DNA from: Edaphochlamys debaryana
Taxonomy: Eukaryota > Chlorophyta > Chlorophyceae > Chlamydomonadales
Direction: 5' to 3'
Assembly (NCBI GenBank): GCA_016858145.1
Contig: JAEHOE010000090.1
Coordinates: forward strand, 248,001-312,000
Length of the DNA stretch: 64,000 bases
The notes beneath the pieces were generated by a model. The model made no database searches. It was not told where the DNA came from and saw only the letters and a program-made list of their open reading frames with translations. Each line of letters begins with the position of its first letter. Within the stretch, counting starts at the first letter, position 1. Positions 1-11,061 of this stretch are shown one piece after another. The translations under genes were made by a program, and so were the position numbers.

Positions 1-242
1 GTGAAACTGAGCAGAGAGTTAGTCATGGAAGGGAAGGACTGGAGAGGCCGCGCAGAGTGGCTTGCGGCTGCAATGGTCTTCACAGCCCCCACCCAACCAC
101 CCCACACGCTACACCCTACACCCGTGCTTCTCCCTCGCGGCCTGGCTGCCTATGATTGCACTGATACATTTCACGCGCCGACCCTACGCATTCTAAACAC
201 CCCCTACCCCCTACCCCCCACACCCAACCCCCCAACACCCAC
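1..242 (-). other. Intron start of the SAMHD1-like gene, no exon seen
   Basis: Follows a GTGGGT donor at 242-237 on the minus strand. No acceptor followed by SAMHD1-like sequence was recognised before the window edge. Confidence 0.5.
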
Positions 243-3200
243 CTGGAAGATCTGCGGCATGATGCCCACGATCTGGTTGCGGTCGATGCGGCCGAGCACG
301 TTGGGGGTGGGGTGGTTGAAGAAGCCCACCAGCTCGGCGGGGTTCTTGTCGCCCTTGGTGTCTGGGGGTGGGAGGGTGAAAACGGGGGTAGCAGGGGGAG
401 GAAGCGATGGTAGCATTGGCATCCAGTGGGTTCAGGCCGAGCGGGGCAGCTGCGTAGTCGAGAGGGTGTGCGTGGGAAAGCCAGCTGAGGCGGAGGCCAG
501 GAACACATGGCCCCCGCCCCCCATGCCCCCCTGGCATGACTCACGGTCGATCTTGTTCTCGTCCACGATCACGTCCGCCGCCGTGAGCCCCCCCGGGATG
601 TCCCCCGACCCCGACCCCCCGTGGCTCGCCACCTCCTCGGCCGTGAAGCGCTTCTTCATGGACTTGGGGGGGGAGGGAGGCAGGCAAGTAAGGGGTCAAA
701 GGATTCAATAGGGCGAGCACGACCGGGCACAAGACCAGGCTGATCTACAGCGGAAACCGGTAGCTACAGCCGTTTTGGCCCTGGAGTTTGAAGCTGAGCG
801 GGAGAGCGTCGTTGCGCCTGTGCCAGGGAAGCTTAGGGGGCGGGGATGGATGTGTTTCGGGGGCCTTGGCCCCGAGCCTCGCTTCCCTTGCTAGCACACC
901 CAAGCCCCCAGCCCCCAACCCTGCGCACTCACGTCCCAGCGGCTGTCCACAAGGAACTCGGGCGGCACTGCGGATCGGTGAGGAAGGGGGGAGGGGAGGG
1001 GGAGGCCCTCGTGTGGGCCCCCGACCACACCGGCACGTCTCCCCGGCCACCCGTGGAGAAGTCTCCCAAGCGGTACAGCTGCCCCTGACTTCCCTTTCCC
1101 CCGGACCTCTCCCGCCCACCGCGTACTGCCCCCACCCCGCCCCACCCCACCCCCACCCGTGAACTGGTTGCCGAAGCGGTACAGCTGCCTCCCCTCCAGG
1201 CGGTGGAGGATGGCCTCCGCCGCCCGCAGCGCCTTGTCCTGGGCGTCGTCCAGCTTGCCCCTGGCAGGGCGGGGAGGAGGTGGAGGCGAGGGGAGGGGGG
1301 GTTCGGAGGTAGACGGTCGGCGAAAGTATCGGGGGGGAGTGCCGGGGCCTTCTGGGTGCGGTGATGATGAACTGACAGGTGGGGGGTACTGGGCGGAGGC
1401 CTGGGTCTGCGGGAAGGTCCGTCTGGGGGCCTTGAGGCATTGTGCTGGGTGTCGTCCAGCTCGGCCCTGCCAATCGGAAGGTGGAGTTGGGGCCGCAGGA
1501 GGTGGGGTTCGGGGGTGGAGGAGCGGAGCAGATGTTTGACAACCGTGGCGGTGCGGGCAGGGGGCGAGGGGCCTGGGCTGGCGGGAGTACGGGCGTACGG
1601 GAGAGGTGCGCCCGCCCGGTCGTAATATCGAGTTGCCGTACTGTGGGGGGCGTGGCTACTCACCGGTGGTCCGTGCGGTAGTGCTGCAGCTTCTGTGGGG
1701 GGCGGAGCGGGGCGCACACAAGTGGGATTGAGTGCCAGTACTTGCGCGTGGACGTGGGGGGCATTCGGGGCGGAGACCCCAGCAGGCCATCTACCCTCCG
1801 CATCCGCCCTCATCATCCCTCCTGTTCCCTCCTCCTTGACCTTGCCTCCTACCCCCCCTACCCATCCCCCCCCTACCGTTAGGATCGTGTCGTCCAGCGA
1901 GATAAAGGTCTGACCAGGGAAAGGGGATGGGAGGGGCGAGGAGAGGAGAAGGGTAAACCTTGGTGTGGTGGGCCGAATGACAGCAACCCCAGCTCCAGGG
2001 GCAGCTCCCACCCCGCCCAAGCGCAGGGCAACGGCAGGCACCTGCGGCCCCCGCACCTGCACCCAATGAACCCCCCCACCCCGCCTCCTGTGCGCACCTG
2101 CGGCTCCCGCACCCGCTCCGCGATTCCCAGCAGCGGCTCCGCCGCCGCCAGTGCGTCCACCGCCATGAGCTCGATGGCCTTGCACGTGTGCAGGGTGTAG
2201 ACCTGACAGGGGGGGGAGGGGGGGGGAGGGTGTGGGTGGGTGGGGTGGGGGGGCTGCGTCCAGCGTAGCGTCCGGTTGCACAACACACCGGCCTAACCCC
2301 CTTCATCCGTCCCCTACCTCCCCCCTACCCCCACCTCCGCCCGTCCTTCGGACGCTGTCCTCCGCACGCCCCAACAAGCCCCCGCCCCACACAATGAGCC
2401 CGAGCCGTTTCCGCGCCTCCCTCGTCCCCAGCCCCACCTCCCTCGTCCCCAGCCCCTGAGCCCACCCTGCACCTCGCAATGCCTTCCAACCGTACGCCCC
2501 CCAACGGCCTGAGACCCCCCCTCGTTCCCCCGAGCATTGCTGACCACCCAGGCACAGCACAGATACCTTGGAACCCCCCCTTCCCACAGCTTCCCCGGCC
2601 CCGGCCCCACCTCCCGGTACAGGTCCTCCCGGGTCCGGAAGAGCTTGAGGACCGTCAGGTACTGCAGCGGGAGGGGCAGGGGGCGGGGACTCAAGACAAG
2701 GCATAGCACATGCGGCCAGGCATAAGCCCTAACACATGGCCGCGGGTGACTCTCTGCGGAGGCTGGCCATCAACTCACGAAGGCGGTCCACCGACCCCCG
2801 CCCTTCCTCACTTCCTCTTCACCCGCCTTTGCTCCTCCTTCCCAACTCGCGATCACCGCTCCCCACCTCCCCTCTCCCCCCACCTCAGAGTAGTCATAGC
2901 AGAGCTCGTCCTCCAGCACCTGGGGGGGAGGTGGAGGGGGTACAAGGGGGTTCGGGGGCTGACAGGAAGGAATGGGTTGCGGTCCAAGCGACAGGGAAGC
3001 CGCGATGAGGTCACGGAGGGCATGACTGGGGGCAGCACAGCTCGTCCTCCAGCACCTGGGGGGGCGGTCGGGGTGGGATTGCAGGGGGGAGGTAGCGCTC
3101 AGCGACAAGAAAGTGGACGGGTTGCATGGGCACATACAAAGTTGCGCTGCTCAGCAATGAGGCTCCTGCGCAGTGCTCGCTGCGGGCCAGACGCAATCCA

Positions 3201-5864
3201 ACTTCTGCAGTTGCAGCGCGCGCCTCCAAGCGGCCATCAGTCAGCCCTTACTCAGCCCCAACCCCGCCTGCCTTGGTGCTGTACTTCTGGAGGAGTCGCT
3301 CCACGTTGCAGCCATGGGCTACGCCGCACGCCTGGGCGTCGCGCTTGAGGTAGTCCATCTTGTCCACGTCAACCCTGGGGAGGGGAGGGGGAAGGGAGGG
3401 GGGTGGAGGGGGGTGTCAGAGCGTGCCGCGTGTGTTTTGTGACGCGTGGGGCGGAGGGCGTCGCGCTTGAGGTAGGCCGGACGGGGAAGGGCGGGGGTGC
3501 AAAGATGCGTCTGGCGTGGCGTTGCCGGTCGTCAAGAAGGGGCGTCAACGCGCGTCGGCTGAACCCGGAGGGCGACTCGAACCCGAAGTCCTGTAACCGA
3601 AGAGATGGACCGGCCATCCGTTTCAGTCCCCAGAGGCCCCCAAAATGATCCCTTGCGCTCACCCGTTCCGCTTGTTTGCCACGATGTCGAACAGGAAGCG
3701 CCGCCCCGCGCGCCCCGGCTGCCCCTCGGCCATGGGCGCGGGCGGGTGCGCCCCCCGGGGCTCCCCCTCGATCAGCTCGGTGATGCGCCGCACGTCGTCC
3801 TCCCTGAAGGGGGGCGGGGGGGAGGGGGAACGGCGGGGGTCAGTTTCCGACGCTTGGGTGCTGGCTTGCAGGACAAGCGTCGAGGTGCGTGTCACCGCCT
3901 CTTATGGGGATGGCCTCCGATGGACGGTGAGGAGAGGTGGGTGGAGCGTGGCAGGTGCGTAGAGTCGTCTAGGTGGCGGCTGGCAGGACGTGGGAATGGA
4001 GGGCTTGCATGGCAAGCGGTGAGGTGCGGTGGACGGGGGCCACGGCCTCACAGCGGGGGGGTGGTAGGACACCCCGACCCAGCCCCAAGCCCCACCCCGA
4101 CCCAGCTCCAACCCCCCACCCCGACCACCCACCGCTGCAGCTCCAGCCCGCACTCGTCCACCATGTACTGCACCAGCCGCCCGGACATCTCCTCGTGGCG
4201 CCTGGGGGGGCCCAGGAGGGAGGGCGGGGGGTGAAGGCGGGACAATGCCATCGTATGGGATTTGGCGGCAATGCCCAGCCGAGTCGTAACCTGGCGAGAG
4301 CACAGAACTGGGCTGGGGAAGGCAAAAAGGTATGGGTCTTGGCTGACAATGCCAACGCATGGGGTACGGCGGCGCTGGCGGTAACCAGCCATACATACAC
4401 ACGCTCACAAGGGTCAGCCCCCGCTTCAGCCAGGGTCCCGTGCTTGTGCGCCCTGTGTCACTTCCGTGCCCTCGCTCCCCTCTCGGAAGTCCCTGCCCTG
4501 CCCTGCCCCTACCCTGTCCTTCCCCTGCCCTGACCTGCCCTGCCCCTCCCCCGCCCCACCAGTCCTTCACCCCCAGGCGCTGCATGAGTTTGTCGAAGGG
4601 GTGCGACAGGGGGCCGTGGCCCAGGTCGTGGCACAGGCCTGGGGGGGGAGGGGGGGAGGAAGGACGGCAAGGGAGGGGCCAGGGGGTTGAAGGGCGGACG
4701 GGGGTGAGAGAGCGGGGCGGAGGGCAACACGGGGACAGAAGGCGTGAGCAGTACAGCGCTTTGCAGCCAGGGCTCCAAACCCCTTTCCCCTTCCCTTCGT
4801 GGTCCACCACCCCTCTCTCTCCCCCCGCTGCCCCCTACCCGCCAGCGTCACGATGCGCACGTCGTCCTCCTCCATGACGCCCGCCCGCACCCCCTCCGTG
4901 TCAAACACATTTCCCCTGCTTCTCCCTGTCTTTCCCCCCCAAACGCTCCCCCCTACCTGCCAGCGTCACGATGCGCACATCGTCCTCCTCCATGTCCACT
5001 CCATAGCCCCACGCGTCCCCGGCCCGAAGGCCGCCCTGCGTCTTAAACGTGTGGGCGGCAACCTTGTAGGCCTGCGCGTGTGTGGTTGGGGGTCGCGGGG
5101 AAGGAGCGTGTGGGAACAGGTGGGAGCAGGTGGGTTGGGTTTGAGCGGGAGTCCAGCGGCGCTTTCGAGCTGCACCAGCCGCTTGCAGCCATGGCTCAGC
5201 TGGCACATCGACCAGTCCCACAGTGCAAAGGCGCCGAGGACTCGGGGCTCGGCACCGGCTGGGTGCCGCCCGAGCCCGTTTCCTGACCTCTTCTTGGCCG
5301 TGGGTCAGAGCCTCAGCCCCAGCCTCAGCCCCAGCTTCCACCCCAGCCCCCCGCCTCAACCTCAGCCCCAACCCCTGCCCCCGTCCCAACCTCAGCCCCA
5401 GCCTCTGCCCCCGTCCTAGCCTCAGCCCCAGTCCATGCCTCCGCCTCCGCCTCAGCCCCAGCCCCCGTCCCAGCGTCTGCCCCCGTCCCAGCCTCAGCCC
5501 CAGTCCCTGCCTTGTGCGCGCATCCGAGGCTGTGCTCGAAGCGGCTGTGGGTTGCGCCCGCGAAGACGAACCGCGTCACGCCCAGCTGGTAGAGGTTGCG
5601 CAGGCGCTGGAAGGGCGCCGAGTCGATTACCCCCTTGCAGTAGGACCTGAGGCTGTTGGGAGGAGCGCGACAGAAGGAAGGCGGGTGGAGGAGCTGTGAG
5701 GGCATGCCCACAGGCGCGGGGGCGAGAGCCGTGGTGGGGCACCCCCTTGGACACACACACAGCTGGACGGGGCCCGGCTAGCCCGATGCGACCTTGAGTT
5801 TTTGCACGCGACAAGCGTACCTGAAGGGCCCAAAGACAGGGTCCTGAAACTTCAAGACATCCAT
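243..5864 (-). CDS. SAMHD1-like HD-domain dNTP triphosphohydrolase (3' end outside window)
   Basis: Predicted to hydrolyse dNTPs to deoxynucleosides and triphosphate, controlling the dNTP pool. Sixteen exons were traced, all in frame: 5864-5821, 5646-5511, 5071-4957, 4638-4560, 4201-4133, 3803-3663, 3374-3272, 2919-2884, 2661-2611, 2202-2098, 1909-1877, 1692-1664, 1260-1157, 967-933, 662-545, 361-243 (439 codons). Seen directly: FQRLRNLYQLG, RFEHSLG, LCHDLGHGPLSH, RHEEMSGRLV and VDVDKMDYLKRD. These match the His, His-Asp, His and Asp metal and catalytic positions of SAMHD1. FLFDIVANKRNG and the later NKIDH segment also match the family. The protein starts at MDVLKFQDP directly before the HD core, so no SAM domain is present, unlike the animal enzyme. 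Two introns (after 5511 and 3272) need GC donors. The last exon ends in phase 0 at 243, so the C-terminus lies beyond the left edge. Confidence 0.9.
5300..5512. repeat. Imperfect CAGCCCCAGCCTC / CCCCCGTCC minisatellite in an intron
   Basis: Cytosine-rich units of about 12 to 18 bases recur across the second intron of the SAMHD1-like gene and abut its GC donor. In the other strand they read as Gly-Ala-Glu repeats, but no gene context supports translation. Confidence 0.8.
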
Positions 5865-6913
5865 TGCGCTTGAGCGCCGCGAGCGCCGCGCCGTCCACCA
5901 GGTCCGCCTCCCACCGCCGCGTCGCTATCAGCCTATCTCCGCATCGCTGCTCAGCCGAGTATCAGTCTGCGCAAAGCTGTCACGGGTTGCGAGGCGCCGG
6001 CTAAGTTTGCAAACTTGAGTGCCAGAGGCGATGCAGGGCGTTCCGCTATAGCAAAACAAGGTTTGTCATCGGTAAGAGGGGGTTTAGTGGAGCGAGGGGT
6101 AGTTTGGAGGGCGATGACAGCTGCGGGATGGTGCGAGTCACGCGGTGGCACCCCCCTTGGCCCCCTCTGTACCCGGCGGTCCTGGGTTCACGCCCCCATC
6201 CCACGAGAGTATCTCCACCGCGTAGTATTGTAAAGCCCTTGTGAGTGATTGTGAGCCGTCCCGAACGGCCTCGACGCACATCTTGCTTTGTGTGCCACCA
6301 TAAATTGACGACAACAATCCAAGACCTCCAGAGTGGAGATACCATGCTCGCGCGTGGGTGTAGGTAAGAATGGCGAGAACAAGGGCGCCAGCGCCACCGT
6401 CGTGCGTCCGTGGCGCTAAAACCCGAGGCCCCCTCTCCCCCGCGCTTTCCCCCGCGTGTGCCACCTCCCACAGTCCCACTCAACCCCGCCCGAGCCCCAA
6501 TCTTCCCCTGCCCCCCCCCCCACCTGCTGTGTACCCACCGCGTTCTTACACTAACAGAAGGGAACAAGCTGGCTCATCGGCGGTCTGAACTCCAGGACGT
6601 GCTGCTGCAGCCCTGATGCAGCGTTACGTGCTGAAATCCGTGCGCGTCCGCAGAGGCCCAGCAGTATCTGTAACCACACTCCCTACAAAATCGTGAGACC
6701 TAGCGGCGAACTTTCTCCAGAGCGCGGCAACAGCCGAGAATGCAACTTGCCCAACTCCGCTTCTTTACTTGCAATCCCGAGCTCTATCACCTCTAGACGC
6801 CTCGCTGTTAGTACGTGAACAATCAGTATCCAAATCAAACGCGGCAGCGCGAGGACATGATCGCCCAGCTGCTGAATAGAGTTCAGCGGAGTTGCTGAGG
6901 AGAGTGGGCCAGG
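5865..6913. promoter_or_regulatory. Divergent intergenic region between two genes
   Basis: About 1.05 kb separates the divergent start codons of the SAMHD1-like gene (minus) and the sulfotransferase-like gene (plus), so it probably carries both promoters. I could not identify a TATA box or operator with confidence. The only other feature is a degenerate minus-strand peptide around 6170-6235 containing GGVNPGPPG, which resembles the NPGP element near the start of many LINE polyproteins. The rest shows nothing I can name. Confidence 0.5.
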
Positions 6914-9881
6914 ATGCGGCCTCCCTTGAGCCGGGCGCCGCTTATCGCCCTTCTAGCTCTGTTGGCGGTGGCCAGCGCTGCGGCGGAGGAAAAGTCGACG
7001 CCGACGCCAGCGAATCTCACAGCCGTGCCCGACTTCGAGGAGGTGCTCACGCGCCTTGTGATCAATCGCTCGAGGACTGGGGAGCACTATGGCAAGGACC
7101 AGGGCCGCGAGGTGGTGGAGGTGACCATCGCCACGGTACTTGACACGCTGCAGCACCTGCTGGCGGCACCCGTGACCCTCAACGAAACCTTTCTCCGAGT
7201 ACCGGAGCTAGTCTATCCCCACTTCTGGGAGCTTGCCAGCGCGGCTCGCGTGCTTGGCGGCGCTGAGGACCCGCCACCGGATGGCCCGCCAGGGGGGCAG
7301 GATGTGGTCACGCAGCTGGAGAACATCTCGGCCAAGGTGGCTAAGCTGTACAAGCACTTGTGCTGGCCCGTGCTTCGGCGCGTCATCATCGCTGCCATCG
7401 TGCAGCGGCGGTTCAGCCAGGGCCCCTTCCCTCCGGAGGCCAGGCCCGTCATAGCGCGGCTGAGTGTGCAGCTGTACGAACTGCACAAAGCCGCCGCCGC
7501 ACGCAAGGGCATCATAGACTTCTTCCACATCTCCAAAGCCGGCGGCACGACATTCTGCCAGCTGGCCAAGCTGAACGGCTGCCGCACGCAGTCCTTCGCG
7601 GCCCGCCGCAACTGCCTGATCCGGGAGTTCGATGACGTGCCGCGATGGGTCAACTACACCCTCCACGTGGGCATGGCCCCGGACGGTCTCCGTACGCCCT
7701 GGTTCGCCAACTACGGCACCAAAACCCGCAAGGAGCTGTCGTGCCGTATGCGGAAGCGGTACATGCTACGGCGGCGGTACAACATCTACGCCAACGAGTA
7801 CACGCTGTACGGCGGCTCGGAGTACCCACGTGCGACGCACGTGTGTGCTGGCAGCCTGAACGTACTGCAGATGCGGCACCCGCAGACGCGGCTGAGATCG
7901 CACCTGATGTGGGTCTGGGCGCTGTACGATCACCACTTCAAGGAGCAGGCGGGCGCCTTCTTCCCGACCCACAACTCCACCCATTGGAACGCGCTCATGC
8001 CTGCCGTTACCGATAACTACTACCTCCGCTCCATGCTGGGAGAGTCGGTCTACTACTCTCCCCCGAACCACCTAAACGAGGTAAGAGGGGCGACTAACGG
8101 GCTTGCGGGGTTGCGGGGTGCAGCTGCACAGGGCGTCTTCGCGGCCGGGAGGTGCGCCGGGAGGGTGCGCACGCCAACAAGTACAACCAGGTCACGGCGG
8201 CGAGGGGGGCGGTGGCGAGGAGGGCAAGCGCAGGGTGATGGGACGCGGGGTGCGCTGCCGAGCTTACTCAGCGTTGTGGGGCTGGCGGTCGAAGGGTTTG
8301 GCAGCGGCAAGGGCGGGGGGCAGCTGAACGCAGCGAGGGGGGGCTGAGGCTCTTGGGCTGCGCCTCGCCTGCAGCGGGCTCCGAGGCCTTGGAGGCCGAG
8401 AAGCGGGGCGCTGCAGGCGAAGGGCGGGTGACATCCGGAGGGTTGAGGAGGGCGAGAGGCAACATGCCGGGCCTGATGCCCTCGACTTGATCCCCGCCAC
8501 GCGCCTTCTCTTGCACCCCACACGCCAGCCCATCACCTTTTCCCCTCCGTACCCTCAACCCCACCCGTCCTCCCTCTCTACCCTCCCGCCTCCACCCGCC
8601 CACCCCCGGTCGCAGACGCACCTCCACGCCGGGCGCCTGGCCACGCTGCAGTTCGACGTGCTGATGCTGCTGGAGGAGCCGGGCATGAACGACGTGCTGT
8701 ACGAGATGGCGATGGGCTGGGGGCTGGGGTTCAGGGCGGTACACGCGAGGACGAGCACGCAGGTGGGCGGGCGAGGGGCAGGGCGGGGCGGGGGCATGGA
8801 CGGCCTGAGAGCTGTAATGGATGTGCTTGGATCCCTGTTGGGATGGCTGTTGATGCCCAGAGGCCTGGAAGGGCAGAGAGGGGCGTGCGGTAAGTCGCCG
8901 TGCGGCTGGGCTGGGCTGGGCTGGGCTGGGCTGGGTACCCTCAGCGTGGAGGCTAAAGGGCAGGAAGGGGGTTCGAGGGAGCTGAAGGGCTGTGAAGGAT
9001 GAGTTTGGGGCGTGTTCGACTTGGCTGGAATGGGATCGAGTGGCTGGTGGGCGCCACCTCACTGGCCCCGCCCCTCTCCCCCCACCGCCCCGCCTCCCAC
9101 CTCCCAGCTCCACGAGGTTGGGCGGCAGGGCCTGCCCGACCCCCTCGACTGGCAGGCACTGCTCAAGGTATGTGTGGGGAGGCGAGGGGTGGACCGGAGG
9201 CGAGGGGGCGGGGTCCGCAAGGCGCTTTCCAAGTGGAGGCTGGGAGCCGTCAGGGGCCGGAGGCCCTCGTGGGGCGCACCGGGGTTGCGGTGATGCGGTA
9301 GGGGCGCTGAGGACGAAGGCGCTCGTACAGGAAGGGGCTTGAGCCGTCAGGGACCGGCCAGCTCCCGAGACCTCCTCCTCCCCCCCGGCCCCTCACCCGT
9401 GGCTCCTGGCCGCTGACGCCTATCTGCCCCCCCTACCGCCCCCTTCCCTCCCCCCCCAAGGCCAACGAGCTGGACCAGCGGTACCGCATCTCCTCCCTCC
9501 CCCCCACCCCACGCCCCTCACCTAAGCCCTTCTCTCCCCCCTCCCCCCCTCCCCCATCCTTCCCTCCCCCCCCCCAAGGCCAACGAGCTGGACCTGGAGC
9601 TGTATCGCTTCGGCTCCCTGGTGGCGCTGCTGGACTCGATCGTGTTCCAGATCGCCAAGGAGTCGGGGCTGGGCACGGGCTACGCATCCGTGCAGGACGC
9701 CGGCGCGGACGAGGACGACACCTCGCAGGCGCAGGCCGAGGTGGTGGGCACGCGCGCGGTCAACCCGGGCGACGACGAGCAGTGGGCGCTGCCGGGCAAC
9801 GGCACGGGCCCCGCGCGGGTGTGTGGGTACGTGGCCACATTCGACCACGACCGGGTGCTGCCGCCCTGGGTCATCGTGTGA
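6914..9881 (+). CDS. Secreted/Golgi PAPS-type sulfotransferase-like protein
   Basis: Four in-frame exons: 6914-8080, 8616-8762, 9108-9167 and 9579-9881, giving about 558 residues. The N-terminus MRPPLSRAPLIALLALLAV is a signal peptide or signal anchor, so the protein enters the secretory pathway. FFHISKAGGTTFCQLAKLNG near residue 200 matches the 5'-phosphosulfate loop of carbohydrate sulfotransferases. NVLQMRHPQTRLRSHLMW matches the 3'-phosphate loop, with an arginine-rich segment between them. The last exon, ANELDLELYRFGSLVALLD, matches the C-terminal helix of these enzymes. The likely role is transfer of sulfate from PAPS to a glycan of the extracellular matrix; the acceptor is unknown. N-glycosylation sequons such as NYT and NST are present. 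The start is the first ATG of the signal peptide. The 3' half is duplicated at 51695-52810. Confidence 0.8.
8904..8936. repeat. GGCTG pentamer microsatellite
   Basis: About six tandem GGCTG units lie in an intron of the sulfotransferase-like gene. Confidence 0.85.
9458..9490 (+). repeat. Decoy copy of the last-exon start
   Basis: The acceptor and first codons of exon 4 (C-run, AAG, GCCAACGAGCTGGAC) occur once here and again at 9570-9594. The first copy diverges after five codons and is probably unused. The same decoy is retained in the pseudogene copy near 52105-52130. Confidence 0.7.
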
Positions 9882-11061
9882 GGGGCAGCGAGCTGCGGGT
9901 CCTGATGGGACGAGGCCTAACGGACCGGGTGCTGCCGCCCTGGGTCATCGTGTGAGGCCGGGGGCAGGGGGCCAGCCTGGCTGGGCGGAGACTGTGCGTG
10001 GGGCGAACGCCCTGGCCTGGGAGCAAGCTGGGTGCCGCGCGTTTGTGCCCCCAGCGAGCCGGGCTTTCGGTGCCGGACGAGGTGGGGCCTGCAGCTCATG
10101 GCGCGCCTTCGACTTTCTGAGTAGGCGCCGGCGTTATGCTCATGGGCTGCGCTTCTAGAGCCTAGGGCCTAGGGCTGCGCTTCTAGGGGGCGGGAACTGA
10201 TGGAGGCGCGCGCGGGCCAGGAGCTGAGCGGTGTGAGGGCGTGGGGTCCATCTGGGTCCCTGGGTGCGTGCCTCTGGGCCGCGGGCAAGCCCTGATGCAG
10301 CAGGGACTGCGGCCATGTAGCGCGCAGACGAACTGGGGGCGGGGCAGTATGTTGCGTGTGAATGAGCTGTGCGTGCGGCAAGGCGGCAATCCGCCGTTAG
10401 ATAGGGAGTGGTGGGGGCGGACTGTTGGCGAGGCCTGGCCAGGGTGCTGGCTGATGCGTGACTGGTGGCACGCAAGGACTGTGTGGTAGATAGGAGGGCG
10501 CAGGCTTGGCAAGAGCAATGCAATATGCTTTGTGGCGGATAGGGATGGAGCGGTGACTGAATGATCCGGGGGCGACGGCTGCTATCCAATGGATGTGAAC
10601 AGTAGTCCGCACCACGCTATCACGCCTGTCAGCAGTCCGCAGCCTACCAGGCTCAAGTGCACACACCCCTCAGCTATATGTGTTAAGGGGATAAGATCAA
10701 TGCCAGTGACCCACAAGTAAGCCCCACCTTCCGAGCCATGTATGAATGCAGAGGATACTCAAGATCCCAACGGGTCACATGTACAAGCTAGACCCACGAG
10801 AAGAGACTCATTCTGGGTATGGGATGAACGCCGCAGTATCATCCAAGGGAGGTTCAATGTCCATAAGCATATTAAGCAAGGCAGTTGCCTTGACTGAGAT
10901 TATCCCCGAAATCCAGTTTGCACCCCTTCCTCATCCTCTGTCGGGCTCCCCGCCTTCGGCACACCTCTCCCCACCACACGCTCCCCACCTTCCCCCAAGG
11001 CCAGGTGCGTCCGGCTCCCGTCCATAACCACTGGGCCTCTCAGCGGGCCTTCCAACAGGCC
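9882..11061. other. Intergenic region between convergent gene ends
   Basis: Holds the 3' region of the sulfotransferase-like gene, including a direct repeat of its last codons and stop at about 9924-9957, and the 3' region of the minus-strand surface-protein gene. A short doublet of CCTAGGG lies near 10160-10170. No further gene, and no TGTAA close to either stop, was recognised. Confidence 0.6.

Noticed and set aside
929..2281. 450-codon open frame on the minus strand
   Set aside because: It runs through several true SAMHD1-like exons in the wrong frame and through their introns. Its length reflects GC-rich sequence poor in stop codons.
3540..3640. tRNA-like or SINE-like B box (minus strand GGTTCGAGTC) in a SAMHD1-like intron
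   Set aside because: No cloverleaf or A box could be drawn around it; a single B-box match is expected by chance.
5300..5512. Gly-Ala-Glu or Pro-Gln repeat protein
   Set aside because: Only a translated minisatellite inside an intron.
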